This document shows, piece by piece, positions 44,691-55,812 of a stretch of DNA of 64,000 nt. Position 1 is the stretch's first letter. Each line of letters starts with the position of its first letter. Position numbers and translations under genes: made by a program. Under the pieces are notes generated by a model, which saw only the letters and a list, made by a program, of their open reading frames with translations, was not told the origin of the DNA and did not search any database. The stretch is from Anodontia alba. Taxonomy: Eukaryota; Mollusca; Bivalvia; Lucinida; Lucinidae. The stretch lies in NCBI GenBank assembly GCA_964016985.1, contig OZ024830.1, forward strand, positions 66,172,690-66,236,689. Direction: 5' to 3'.

Positions 44691-47250
44691 ATCATCATCA
44701 GCATCATCAGATTTTTTATTAACATGCAGGTACAGGGGCAACATCCACATCAGTGGGACCCCTTCCAGGTAGCTGGCTTGCTGCATGCATAGTAGATCTC
44801 ATACAAGATCTCCAGGTATGTCTATCATGAGGGTCGATAGCCCAGCTTCCACTCAATGCAATCCCTCTCTGTCAGCAGCTGCTATGTCATCTTGGGCCTC
44901 TCAAGCCCATGCGTCTCATCAACCTGTATGCCAAAGGCTGTCTTGACTGCACCATTGGAGCGTTCCACATGTCCATACCAGCTGAGCCTCTCCTTTAGAT
45001 TGACGTCGAGATCCTCAATGCCAAGCCGCACAAGTAGCTAATTGGATTTGGTGGTGACAGTGTCTTGCGGCTTGACTTTGCAGATCTGTCTGATCATTGC
45101 CCTGTTATTTTGCTGCAGATGTTGGAGGTTTGGTTTTATCAGTGTCCAAGTCTCATTGGCATGGAACATTGCATTCTGCACACAAGAGCTGTACACGTGG
45201 CCAAGTGTTTTGAAAGCGAGATGGCGGGAAGAGAGAACTGGTAGCAGCTCCTTGAACTTTTTCCAGGCGGTTTTCATACGTGTTGTGATTGAAAGTTCAC
45301 AGCCATCAGCTGCTCAGAGCATGTCTCCTAGGTAGCAAGAGGAAGCTACCACCTACAGCTCGATAGGTTTGACTTGTACTTCCCTCTGTGGTCTACCGTC
45401 CAAGCCGTGTGCAGTTCCCTGGCACTGTGTACATCTGTAATCAGGGTCCTTTGCCAAACGCTTGATCCCTCTGCATTCCCTGTGCACTTAGTGCTTGCAA
45501 CTGTTTCAGAAGATGCTGTTACTGCCCACTCCAGTGCGACAGACTGCACATGGAAACTCACCTGAACTCTGCAGGGAGTCCAGGCCTGTGACACAGATCA
45601 TGATCTTTGTCTTTTCTGCATTTACTCAGTCCTTTCTCCTCCATTGCCTCTTTCCAAGTCAAGAGCCTCATGACACATTCCTCAAACGATTTAGCAATGA
45701 TACCAAGGTCATCGGCAAAGAGGTCCTCCTAGGGGAACCCAGAGCGGAATTTGCATGACAAGGCTTCAAGCACAATAATGAAGAGCAGCAGGCTGAGAAC
45801 CGAGCCTTGATGAACACTGAACTTCACTTCAAACTCTTCACTCTACCCCTCACCAACACAGACATGGCTCCGCTCATTGGCAAACATCCCCTGCACCAGT
45901 CACACAATCCACTCCTCCACACCAAGTTTTCTCAGCACGCACCTGACGATCTTTCGAGGTACTCCATCAAACGCCTTTTCCAGATCTACAAAAGCCATGT
46001 AGAGTCACTTGTTGGCTGCTAGATACTTCTCTTGCAACTGCTTTTGTACAAAGATTGCATCTGTTGGGCCTCTGCCAAACTGGGATTCGTCGATTGATTT
46101 AAACTGTCTGAGGCGATCCACAATCCTATCCAGGACTTTCATGACCTGCTTTGTCAGCCTTAGACCAAGTTTCCCCTTTTCCATGCATCCCCTTACCCTT
46201 GTAGAGGCAGACAATGAAACTCTGCTCCCAGTAAGAGAGTACCTTGCCATTGCAATTGATTGCAGCTGCAAGGTCACAGCCCTTGTCATCGGCTGCTTGT
46301 ATCATCTCCACTACTATGCCTGATGGGCCTAGTGCTTTGCTCATCTTCATTTGAGAGATAGCTTTCTTAAAACCATATAACTGGTGATTGGGATATACTG
46401 GCCTTCCACTGGTGGTTCATCAGACGTGTAGTCTGGTTCCCAGTCAAACTCAACATTGAGAAGCTGACGGTAGTGCTCTAACCAGACCTTCTGCTTTGAG
46501 TCTTTGCTCATTGACATCTCCCCTCCATCATTCTTCTCCGATTTGCCACCACCAACAATAGTGTTCTCTCCTCTAAACTGGTTAGCAAGGCTAGACTTCT
46601 GAAGACTTGGGGTCAATATTCTCGTAGGCCTTCTTGTTGGCTTCTTAATGAACATGGTGCATTGCATGTCTGGCAATGCATTTGGCTGCATCTTATGATG
46701 CCCTAGTGCCTTTACCAGTCTACCATGCGTTGAAAGCTTTCCCTTTGGCAGCTACGGCCGTTTCCATGTGCTCACTCCACCACCAGGTTTCAAGGTGCCA
46801 ATGATTGGGCCGAGTTGTGCCTCACAGCTCAGTTGTCTTGAACAATCTAATCTTGATGTTGTTACAGATATCCTCAGTGGCAGCATCAGCTACAACTGCA
46901 GACGCACTCACATGTGAGTTGAAGACCAGGAAATTATTGCTTGTAAGGGCCTTTAAGCTTCCAAACTTTAAGGCGAGGGGTGAACTTGCGCTTGGATTTT
47001 GGTGGCACATCAATCCTCATATCGCAAACAAGAAGCAGATGTTGCAGGGCTACTTCCTGGCCAGGGGTCACTTTTACATCTGTGACTGTAAGTTTGCACA
47101 TGTTTGTGCATGGTCCTACAGAAATGGATGCATGGTCCTATGGAAAAGGATGAGGTCTATCTGCATGGCTACCTTTCCCAACTTGTAAGTGATGAGATGG
47201 ATGTCATGTTTCTTAGAACATGTGTTCCCAAGAAACAGATTGATTGCTAG
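44691..47250 (-). mobile_element. LINE copy M6, 5'-truncated, minus strand, colinear
   Basis: Runs without inversion from the endonuclease C-terminus (47250) to the tail (44691), like M1. Its 5' breakpoint ('gctagggcattctctagggt', about 47240-47258) is the same as in M1. Frames include the connector 46347-46691 and RT 46005-46350 (KALGPSGIVVEMIQAADD, VSYWEQSFIVCLYKGKG-like). It keeps the empty site of the M1 MITE near 46648. Confidence 0.9.
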
Positions 47251-48467
47251 GGCATTCTCTAGGGTAATCTAGGAGCCTTGATGTTGGAGACACAGAGCTA
47301 AACAAGTACTTAACATTGTTGATGCCGACAACAACCACTGAAAGTGATCCCCATGTCGCACTTGCTTACTCAAGTAAGCTGGTTAGCTAGGGCTTTCTAT
47401 ACTTCAGATAGTAAGAAGGCAGTCTGTTCTTGTCTGCAAGACTTAGATCTACTGTTTGAATGGCATGTGAATTTCTCCACTTTGTTTATAAGGACAAGGC
47501 AATTCTCAGATGCTGTTAAAGAACAGTTGAATGTCAGCTAGGACAGGCGATCTCGTAAAAACAAACAAATGTTCCAAAATCTTTATGGTGATCACAAAAA
47601 TAGTTAGGCAGTGCCAATAGACATCAAAGCTCCATTGGTAATGTCTCCAGCTTGGATTCCTGTCAGGTGTGGGAGGCAGGGTCAGGCCATAGTGGTGAAT
47701 CAAGCAAGCACCCGAGGAAATTCAAGGTGGAAACAGTGTAAACACTCTGAGAGGAAGAGTTTGTGAGGAAGTGAAAACACTATCCTGCAGGAAAGTGGAT
47801 GTCTGCTGTATTGAGGAGACATTATATCGTCATGGCAACAGACACACTATGAAGGGCAAGGACACCAGGTACAAGCTCTACTGGTCTGGAAATGACAGGC
47901 TCTGCTGGTGTAGGAGTATTTGTGGCCGAAGAGTGGATAGGGAAAGTTTTTGAGGTGCAGAGACTCCAACAGAATTATCTTAGTGAAACTTATAGTTGGC
48001 CAGCATGTGAATACCATTCAGTGTGTGAATGCCCCACAGAATGGTCTAGTGGTGAGATTAAGGACCTATTCTTTGATCAGCTGGTTGCTGTAACTGCCAG
48101 GATTCCAGGATTTGAATTTCTGATCCCATGAGGAGATTGGAATGGCCATGTATGTCGTGCAGGCACTGGATATAGGGAAGTTCATGGTGTGATGGGCCCT
48201 TCTATCCAAATCACCAGTGATATGTTTAAGAAAGCTATCTCTCAGATGAAAACAAGCAAAGCATTGGGCCCAACAGTCATAGCACTGGAGATGATACGAG
48301 CAGCTGGTGACACTGGCACCTCCATGATCTGTGACCTCCCAGCTGCAATCATTTGCGATGGCAAGGTACTCTCTTAGTGGGAGTAGAGTTTCATTGTCTT
48401 CCTCTACAAGGGCAAGGGGCATGCATGGAAAAGGGGAAACTATTGCAGTCTAAAGCTGACAAAGCAG

Positions 48468-48930
48468 GTGATGAAAGTCCTGGAGAGGATTGTGGACCAC
48501 CTCAGACAGTTGGTGTCAGTGGACAATTCCCAGTTTGGCTTTGTCCCAGGCAAAGGCATGACAGACAAAATCTTTGTAGTCCGGCAGCTGCAAGAGTATC
48601 TAGCTGCCAACAAGAGACTCTACATGGCTTTTGTAGACCTGGAGAATTCTTTTGATGGACTGCCTTGAAAGGTCATCTGGTTGGCGCTGAGAAAACTTGG
48701 TATGGATGAGTGGATTGGTGCAGGGGATATATGCCAATGAGCGGAGCCATGTTGGTGAAAGGGTCCAGTGAAGAGTTTGAAGTGGTCTGTGTTCACCCAG
48801 ACTCTGTACTCTGCCTGCTGCTCTTCATCGTTGTGCTTGAAACTTTGTCACTAGATTCCACTCTGGGGTCCCCTTGGAGGACCTCTATGCCGATGACCTT
48901 GTTGTAATTGCTTAATCACTCAAGGAATGT
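48468..48930 (+). pseudogene. LINE RT core with intact YADD box in P9
   Basis: Frames read MKVLERIVDHLRQLVSVDNS, QFGFVPGKGMTDKIFVVRQL, KRLYMAFVDLENSFDGLP. After frameshifts, CTCTATGCCGATGACCTTGT (about 48882-48901) encodes LYADDLVV, the only undamaged YADD catalytic box seen in the window. A stop follows six codons later. It is the best marker of the ancestral active site, although the copy is dead. Confidence 0.85.
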
Positions 48931-49008
48931 GTCAGGAGACTCTTGACAGGGAGAAGCAATGGAGGAGAAAGGACCAAGTAAATGCAGGAAAGAGGAAGCT
49001 CATGATCT

Positions 49009-49248
49009 GTGCTACGGTCCCGGACCCCTGCAGAGTTCAGGCGAGTTTCCATTAGCCATCTGTTGCACTGGAGTAGCAGCAACAGCATCTTCTGCAACAG
49101 CTGCAAGCACTGGGTGCACAAGAAATGCTGTTGGCTCAAGCGTTTGGCAAAGGACACTGATATCAGATGTACATGGTGCCAGGTAACTGCACGCCCCTTG
49201 GATGGCAGACCACAGAGGAGAGTCCAAGTCGAATCTGACAAGCTGTAG
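49009..49248 (+). pseudogene. LINE PHD-like finger in P9
   Basis: A frame with FCNSCKHWVHKKCCWLKRLA and RCTWCQ. The first Cys pair (CAVC) is lost, reading SHLLHW instead, so the finger could not fold as C4HC3. After it: DGRPQRRVQVESDKL, then a stop. Confidence 0.75.
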
Positions 49249-49864
49249 GTGGAAGCTTCCTTTTGCTCTCTAGAAGACATGCTCTCAGCAGCCGATGGCT
49301 GTGAACTTTCAACCACAACACGTGAAAACCACTTGGAAGAAATTCAAGAAGCTGCTACCAGTCCTCTCTTCCCGCCACCTGTCTCTCAGGACATGTGGCT
49401 GGGTGTACAGCTCTTGTGTGCTGAAGGTAATGCTCAATGCCAGTGAGACTCGGCCATTGACAAAGCCAGATCTCCAGTGATGAGACAGATCTATTAATGT
49501 CAAGCCACAAGACATTGTCACTACCAGATCTAATGAGCTACTTGCGCGGCTTGGCATTGAGGATCTGGACCTCATTCTGAAGGAGAAGGGGCTCCACTGG
49601 TATGGACATGTGAAACGCTCCAGTGGTGCAATTAAGACAGCCTTTGACATACAGGTTGATGGAAAGCGTAGGCCTGGGAGGCCCAAGATGACTTGGAAGC
49701 AGCTGACAGAGAGGGATTGCAGAGAGTGGAAGCTCTCATGATAGGCATACCGGGAGAGCTGATATGAGATCTGCCATTCCCGCAGCTGCCAGCTTCTTGG
49801 AAGGGGATGTGGATGTTGCCCCTGAACCTGCACGTTAATCAAAAATCCGATGACCCGATGATAA

Positions 49865-49972
49865 TACATTGAGTTCATCCAGTACCTGGTTTAGAACTTG
49901 TAAAGAAAAGCAATGTTGTGGAGGGAATTGTGGATTCAACATCTTTACCATCTTTGCCAGTCATGTTGCTCT
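49865..49972. repeat. Tail-to-tail linker G, no left hairpin arm
   Basis: Reads 'gaattgtggattcaacatc': the right arm GATTCAAC is present but there is no GTTGAATC before it. Contains 'gttcatccagtacctgg' where A-F have 'ttcaagcagtacctga'. Confidence 0.85.
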
Positions 49973-50450
49973 TCATCATCATCATTGGATTTTTGATTAA
50001 TGTGCAGGTACAGGGGAACATCCACATCAGTGGGCCCCCTTCCAGGTAGCTGACTTGTTGTATGCAGAGCAGATCTCATACCAGATCTCCAGGTATGTCT
50101 ATCATAAGGGTCGATATCCGACATCTTCCACTCTCTGCAATCCCTCTCTGTTAGCTGCTGCCATGTCATCTCAGGCCTCTCAAGCCCATGCTTACCATCA
50201 ACCTGTATGTCAAAGGCTGTCTTGACTGCACCATTGGAGCTTTCCACATGACCATACCAGCGGAGCCTTCTCTCTTTCAGAATGAGCTCCAAATCCTCAA
50301 TGCCAAGCCGCGCAAGTAGCTCATTGGATCTGGTGGTTAGAATGTCTTGCAGCTTGATATTACAAATCTGTCAGATCATTGCCCTGTCATTTTGCTGCAG
50401 GAGGTTTGGCTTTGTCTCACTGGCATGGAGCATTGTGCTCCACACAAAAG
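49973..50450 (-). mobile_element. LINE copy M7, short minus fragment
   Basis: Only the C-terminal module and tail, cut at ~50450 within the 'ctccacacaaaagag' stretch, where plus-strand 5' UTR ('ccagggcttcctgtacttcag') begins. The minus frame 49945-50292 is open over RWYGHVESSNGAVKTAFDIQ, GLERPEMTWQQLTERDCREW and RSGMRSALHTTSQLPGRGPT. Confidence 0.85.
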
Positions 50451-50659
50451 AGCCAGGGCTTCCTGTACTTCAGATAGTAAGAAGGTAGTCTGTTCTTGTC
50501 TGCAAGACTTAGATCTAGTGTTTGAATTGCCTATGAATTTCTCCCCTTTCTTTATAAGGACAATGGCCAAGCATACTGCCTGAGTGCGGGAACAGCGTGC
50601 ATGCTCAGATGCCATTAAAGAACTGAGATGGGATGTAAGCTAGGACAGGCTATCTTGGA

Positions 50660-50972
50660 CGGCCTTGGTGGCTCAGTTGGATGCGCCGTCTGACCGGAGA
50701 CCAGGAGATCATGGGTTCAACCCCCGCCGAGATCGGCAACATTCTTTCGTGGAGATTGATCATGAAATATTTTCTACGGTCATTCTCTCCCTTCCGCTGA
50801 TTCAAGAAGGGCAGTTGTCAGTTTCTGGCGAAAGAATGTGCACAGTACTGGACTGGTTAACCACTTAGAGGACTAAGCCTGCCCAGTAAACGTGTGGTTA
50901 AGTAAACTGACCGCGCTCGACATGACCCCATTGGGTTGACTGGGCCGTAAAACCTCAACACAAACAAACAAA
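50660..50972 (+). mobile_element. tRNA-headed SINE S1, complete copy in P10
   Basis: A 313-bp element flanked by ATCTTGGA (50652-50659 and 50973-50980). The uninterrupted site is in P11 at ~54278. A box 'tggctcagttgg', B box 'gggttcaacccc', tail 'aacctcaacacaaacaaac'. The acceptor-like pairing is weakened (GCCTTGG; CCGAGAT). Confidence 0.9.
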
Positions 50973-51298
50973 ATCTTGGAAAAACAATGTTCCAAAATCT
51001 TTATGGTGATCAGAACAATAGAATCCGTTGGTAACATCTCCAGCTTGGCCTTCTGTCAGGTGTATGAGGCAGGGTCTGGCCAGGCCATTGTGGTGACTCA
51101 AGCAAGCACCTGAGGGTGGGAACACTCAATGTGATCTCTCTGAGAGGAAGAGTTAGTGAGGTAGTGGAAACACTATCCTGTAGGAAAGAAGATGTCTGTT
51201 GTATTCAGGAGACCATATTTAGTGGTGGCAACTGCCGCACAATCAAGGGCAAGGACACCAGGTACAAGCTCTACTGATCCGTAAACAACAAAGGCACT

Positions 51299-51916
51299 GC
51301 TGGTGCAGGAGTGTTTGTGGCCAAAGAGTGGATAGAGAAAGCTTTTGAGGTGCAGAGTCTCCGACAGAATCATCTTAGTGAAGCTTATAGTTGGCCAGTG
51401 TGTGGTTAACGTTCTGACTGTGTATGCCCCACAGAGTGGTCTAGTGATGAGGTTAAGGACCTGTTCTTTGATCAGCTGGGTGCTGTGACTGCTAGGATCC
51501 CAGGATTCAAATTTCTGATCCCATGTGGAGATTGGAATGGCCATGTAGGCCATGCAGGAGTTGGATAGAGGAAAATGCATAGTGGGATTGGGTATGGCAG
51601 GCTGGAACCAGATGTTGAGGGTGATAGAACCTTAGAGTATGCCCTAGCATTCAACCTGCTTCTTGGGAATACATGTTCCAAGGAACATGACAGCGGTCTC
51701 ATCACATACAAGTCGGGAAAGGTAGCCACACAGATAGACTTCATCTTTATCCATAGGACCATGCGCAAACTTGTTACAGATGTAAAAGTGATCCCTGGCG
51801 AGGAAGTAGCCCTGCAACATCAGCTTCTTGTATGCGATATGAGGATTGGTGTGCCACCAAAATCCAAGCGCAAGTTCACCCCTAGCCTTAAAGTTTGGAA
51901 GCTTAAATACCATTAG
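51299..51916 (+). pseudogene. LINE endonuclease C-terminal half in P10
   Basis: Successive frames show AGVFVAKEWIEKAFEVQSLR, DEVKDLFFDQLGAVTARIPG, FLIPCGDWNGHVG (the GDWN motif with catalytic Asp and Asn, about 51520-51550), then a 113-codon frame (51575-51916) with LEYALAFNLLLGNTCSKEHD, KVATQIDFIFIHRTMRKLVT and VKVIPGEEVALQHQLLVCDM. The KVIPGEE-QH block is the usual end of this endonuclease subtype. A TAA at ~51407 and a TAG at 51567 break it. It is the best-preserved endonuclease C-half in the window. Confidence 0.85.
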
Positions 51917-52205
51917 GGGGTGGTCGGTAGTGGCAATGGTGTCGTGTATCTTACGTCACCGGGGCGTCCAACTGAAATTGGCCTACAGTTGGGCAAGGCC
52001 TGCTATCCTTGTAGCAGGTAAGGGTAAAGGGGGAATGTTTTTATTTCTTCTGTTTCTTCACTTTCATTCCTGTTCCTATTTCTTCCCTAATCGTCTCTTT
52101 CATCTCCTCTACTATCTCTTCTATCTCTTTTCTCCCTTTCTCTGGGAGACGACACAAAATGACCCACAAGGGTTGACGTGTCGTTAAACCCCAACACAAT
52201 CAAAA
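51915..52205 (+). mobile_element. SINE-like element S2, second copy
   Basis: Flanked by CTTAAATACCATT (51902-51914 and 52206-52218), at the endonuclease-connector boundary. Same hairpin, pyrimidine-rich middle and 'gacgtgtcgttaaaccccaa' end as the copy at 3361, with a short CAATCAAA tail. Confidence 0.85.
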
Positions 52206-52256
52206 CTTAAATACCATTATAAGCAATTATTTCCAGAAGGTCTTCAACTAGCATGT

Positions 52257-52431
52257 TCTTCCGCTGATTCAAGAAGGGCAGTTATCAGTTTCTGGCGAAA
52301 GAATGTGCACAATACTGGTTAACTGCTTAGAGGACTAAGCCTGCCCAGTAAACCTGTGGTTAGGTAAACTGACCATGCTCGACATGACCCCATTGGGTTG
52401 ACTGGGCCGTAAAACCTCAACACAAACAAAA
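52257..52431 (+). mobile_element. S1 SINE, 5'-truncated, in P10
   Basis: 175-bp 3' half of S1, starting 'tcttccgctgattcaagaag' and ending 'cctcaacacaaacaaaa'. Flanked by 13-bp repeats differing at one base (TCAACTAGCATGT at 52244-52256, TCAACAAGCATGT at 52432-52444), so it is a genuine truncated insertion. Confidence 0.85.
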
Positions 52432-52529
52432 TCAACAAGCATGTAAGTGCATCTGCAGGTGTAGCTGATGCTGACACTGAAGACATCCGGAACAACATCA
52501 AGACTGGCCTGTCAAGACAACGGAGGTGT

Positions 52530-52952
52530 GTGGCACAACTCAGCCCAATCACTGGCATCTTGAAACATTGTGGTGGAATGAGCACGTGGAAAAAGCCATT
52601 GCTGCCAAGAGGAAAGCTTTCAAGGCCTGGAAGACTGGTAAAGGCACTAGGGCATCATACGATGCAGACAATGAACCATAATCATCAAGAAGCCAACGAG
52701 AATACTGACCCCAAGTCGTCAGAAATCTACCGCCTTGCTAACCAGTTTAGAGGAGAGAACACTGTTGTTGTTGGTGGCAGATTGGTGAAGAATGATGCAG
52801 GGATGTCAATCAGCAAAGACTCAAAGCAGAAGGCCTGGTTAGAGCACTACCGAAGGCTTCTCAATGTTGAGTTTAACTGGGACCCAGACTACCTGTCTGA
52901 TGAACCACCTATCCCAATCACCAGTGATATGGTTAAGAAAGCTATCTCTTAG
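52530..52952 (+). pseudogene. LINE connector and early RT in P10
   Basis: A 140-codon frame: HCGGMSTWKKPLLPRGKL-type start in a shifted frame, then SSEIYRLANQFRGENTVVVG, SKQKAWLEHYRRLLNVEFNW and DPDYLSDEPPIPITSDMVKK. It lacks the VEG insert of DEPPVEGPP and stops at AIS* (codon for Gln in P9). Confidence 0.75.
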
Positions 52953-53526
52953 ATGATGACAAGCAAAGCATTGGGCCTTACAGGCATAGGGTTGGAGATT
53001 ATACAATCAGCTGGTGACACTGGCACCTCCACGATCTGTGACCTCGCAGCTGCAATCATTTGCGATGGCAAAGTACTCTGATTGGTAGCAGAGTTTCATT
53101 GTCTTCCTCTACATGGGCAAGGGGCATGCAATGAAAAAGGGAAACTAATGTGGTCTAAAGCTGACAAGACATTGTCACTACCAGATCTAATGAGCTACTT
53201 GCGTGGCTTGGCATTGAGGATCTGGATCTCATTCTGAAGGAGAGAAGGCTCCTCTGGTATGGACATGTGGAATGCTCCAATGGTGCAGTCAAGAGAGCCT
53301 TTGACATACAGGTTGATGGAAAGCATGGGTTTGGGAGGCCCAAATGGAAGCAGCTGACACATAGGGATTGCAGAGAGTTGAAGCTCTCATGATAGACATA
53401 CAAAACTGTACCTGGAAAGCTGGTATGAGATCTGCCATACCCGCAGCATGCCAGCTTCTTGGAAGGGGATGTGGATGTTGCCCCTGTACCTGCAGGTTAA
53501 TCAAAAATCTGATGATCAGATGATAA

Positions 53527-53635
53527 TACATTGAGTTCATCCAGTACTTGGTTTAGTTCTTATAAAGTCATAAAAGCAATGTTGTGGAGGGCATTGTGAT
53601 TCAAAATCTTTACCATGTGCCAGTCATGTTGCTCA
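53527..53635. repeat. Tail-to-tail linker H, no left hairpin arm
   Basis: Reads 'gcattgtgattcaaaatc'. Shares 'gttcatccagtac' with linkers G and I. Confidence 0.85.
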
Positions 53636-53985
53636 TCATCATCATCATCATCAGATTATTGATTAATGTGCAGGTACAGGGGAACATCCACATCAGTGGG
53701 CCCCCGTAGAGGTAGCTGGCTTGCTGCATGCATAGCAGATCTCATACCAGATCTCTAGGTATGTCTATCATGAGGGTCGATAGCCGACATTTTCCACTCT
53801 CTGCAATCTCTCTCTGTGAACTGCTGCATCTCAGGCCTGACAAGCCCATGCTTTCCATCAACCTGTATGTCAAAGGCTGTCTTGACTGCACCACTGGAGC
53901 GTTCCCCATGACCATACCAGCGGAGCCTTCTCTCCTTCAGAATGAGGTCCAGATCCTCAATGCCAAGCTGGGCAAGTAGCTCAGA
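53636..53985 (-). mobile_element. LINE copy M8, shortest minus fragment
   Basis: About 350 bp of tail and C-terminal module, ending at 'caagctgggcaagtagctc' (~53985). After that comes 'agagctcgcatattaagg' and the 5' UTR of P11 ('aacattgttgatgc'-type sequence at ~54010). Confidence 0.85.
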
Positions 53986-55336
53986 GCTCGCATATTAAGG
54001 CTTCAAGTACATTGTTGATGCTGACAACAACCACTGAAAGTAATCCCCATGATGCACTTGCCTACTCAAGTTAGCTGATCGGCGAGGGCTTTCTGTACTT
54101 CAGGTAGTAAGAAGGTTGTCTGTTCTTGTCTGCAGGATATAGATATAGTGAATGGTATATGAATTTCTCCCCTTTCTTTATAAGGACAATGGCAAAGCAC
54201 ACTGCCTGAGTGCGGGAACGGCGTGCATGCTCAGATGCCATTAAAGAACTGAGTTTGGATGTCAGCTAGGACAGGCGATCTTGGAAAAACAAACAATGTT
54301 CCAAAATCTTTATGGCGATCAGAACAATAGAATCCGTTGGTAACATCTTTGGCTTGGCCTCCTTTCAAGGGTCGGGCCATTGAGGTGAATCAAGCAAGCA
54401 CCTGAGGAAACTCAGGGTGGGAACACTCAATGTGATCACTCTGAGAGGAAGAGTTTGTGAGGTAGTGAAAACACTATCCCATAGGAAAGTGGAGGTCTGG
54501 TGTATTCAGGAGACCATATTCAGTGGTGGCAGCTGCCGCACAATCAAGGGCAAGGACACAGGTACAAGCTCTACTGGTCTGTAAACGACAGGCACCACTG
54601 GTGTAGGAGTGTTTGTGGCCAAAGAATGGATAGAGGAAGTTTTTGAGGTGCAGAAAGCGCCCGACAGAATCATCATAGGGAAGCTTATAGTTGCCAGTGT
54701 GTGGTTACCGTTCTGTCTGTGTATGCCCCACAGTGGTCTAGTGATGAGATACCATATTCGGTGGTGGCAACTGCCGCACAATCAAGAGCAAGGACACCAG
54801 GTACAAGCTCTGCTGGTCTGTAAACAACAAAGGCACTGCTGGTGTAGGAGTATTTGTGGCCAAAGAGTGGATAGATTAAGTTTTTGAGGTGCAGAGAGTC
54901 TCCGACAGAATCCTCATAGTGCCAGCATGTGGTTACTGTTCTGTCTGTTTGCCCCACAGAGTGGTCTAGTGATGAGGTTTAGGGCCTGTTTTTTGATCAG
55001 CTGGGTGCTGTGACTGCCAGGATCCTAGGATTCGAATTTCTGATCCTATGTGGAGATTGGAATGGCCATGTAGGCCGTGCAGGCACTGGATACAGGGAAA
55101 TGCATGGTGGGATGGAGCATGGCAGGCAGAACCAGATGTTGAGGGTGATAGAACCCTAGAGTATGCCCTAGCATTCAACCTGCTTCTTGGAAACACATAT
55201 TACAAGAACTATTACGGCCATCTCATCACATACAAGTCGGAGAAAGGTAGCCTCGCAGATAGACTTCATCCTTAAAAAGTGATCCCTGGCAAGGAAGTAT
55301 CCCTGTAACAGCCGCTTCTTGTATGGGATATGAGGA

Positions 55337-55780
55337 TTGATGTGCCACCAAAATCCAAGCACAAGTTCACCCCTTGCCTTAATGTTTGGAAGCTTAAAGA
55401 CCCTGACTAGCAAGTATTTCCAGGTCTTCAACTTGCATGTGAGTGCATCTGCAGGTGGAGCTGATGCTGTCACTGAGGATATTTGGAACAACATCAAGAC
55501 TGGACTGTTCAAGACAACTGAGCTGTGTTGCACAACTCCGCCAAATCATTGGCGTTGTGAAACCTGGTGGTGGAGTGAGCATGTAGAAAAGGCCATTGCT
55601 GCCAAGGGGAAAGCTTTCAAGGCCTGGAAGACTGGTAAAAGCACTAGGGCATCATACCATGCAGCCAAACACATTGCCAGACATGCAGTGCACCATGCTT
55701 GTGAAGAAGCCAACAAGAAGGCCTACGAGGATATTGATCCCAAGTCTTCAGAAATCTACCGCTTTGCTAACCAGTTTTGA
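55337..55780 (+). pseudogene. LINE connector in P11
   Basis: A 147-codon frame: NLHVSASAGGADAVTEDIWN, NNIKTGLFKTTELCCTTPPN, VEKAIAAKGKAFKAWKTGKS, RASYHAAKHIARHAVHHACE, EANKKAYEDIDPKSSEIYRF, stopping at NQF* (TGA for Arg of FRGEN). Most complete connector in the window. Confidence 0.8.
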
Positions 55781-55812
55781 GGAGTGAATACTGATGTTGT
55801 TGGTGGCAAACC

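Larger units (their letters stand above)
47251..49864 (+). mobile_element. LINE copy P9 (unit G), internally deleted
   Basis: 5' UTR 47280-47560, then endonuclease to ~48185 (SCRKVDVCCIEETLYRHGN, KDTRYKLYWSGNDR). It jumps directly to the RT at 48190 (QITSDMFKKAISQMKTSKAL). About 1.1 kb of endonuclease C-terminus and connector is deleted. RT 48190-48930, PHD 49009-49248, C-terminus 49290-49840. It is clearly more diverged from the array copies than P8 is. Confidence 0.85.
50451..53526 (+). mobile_element. LINE copy P10 (unit H), lacks RT core and PHD
   Basis: 5' UTR 50451-50650, S1 at 50660, endonuclease 51000-51915, S2 at 51915, S1 fragment at 52257, connector and early RT 52440-53160, then a direct jump at ~53166 from 'ctaaagctgacaa' (RT) to 'gacattgtcactaccag' (C-terminal module). 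About 1.3 kb encoding the RT palm and the zinc finger is deleted. C-terminus 53166-53500; tail to ~53526. Confidence 0.85.
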
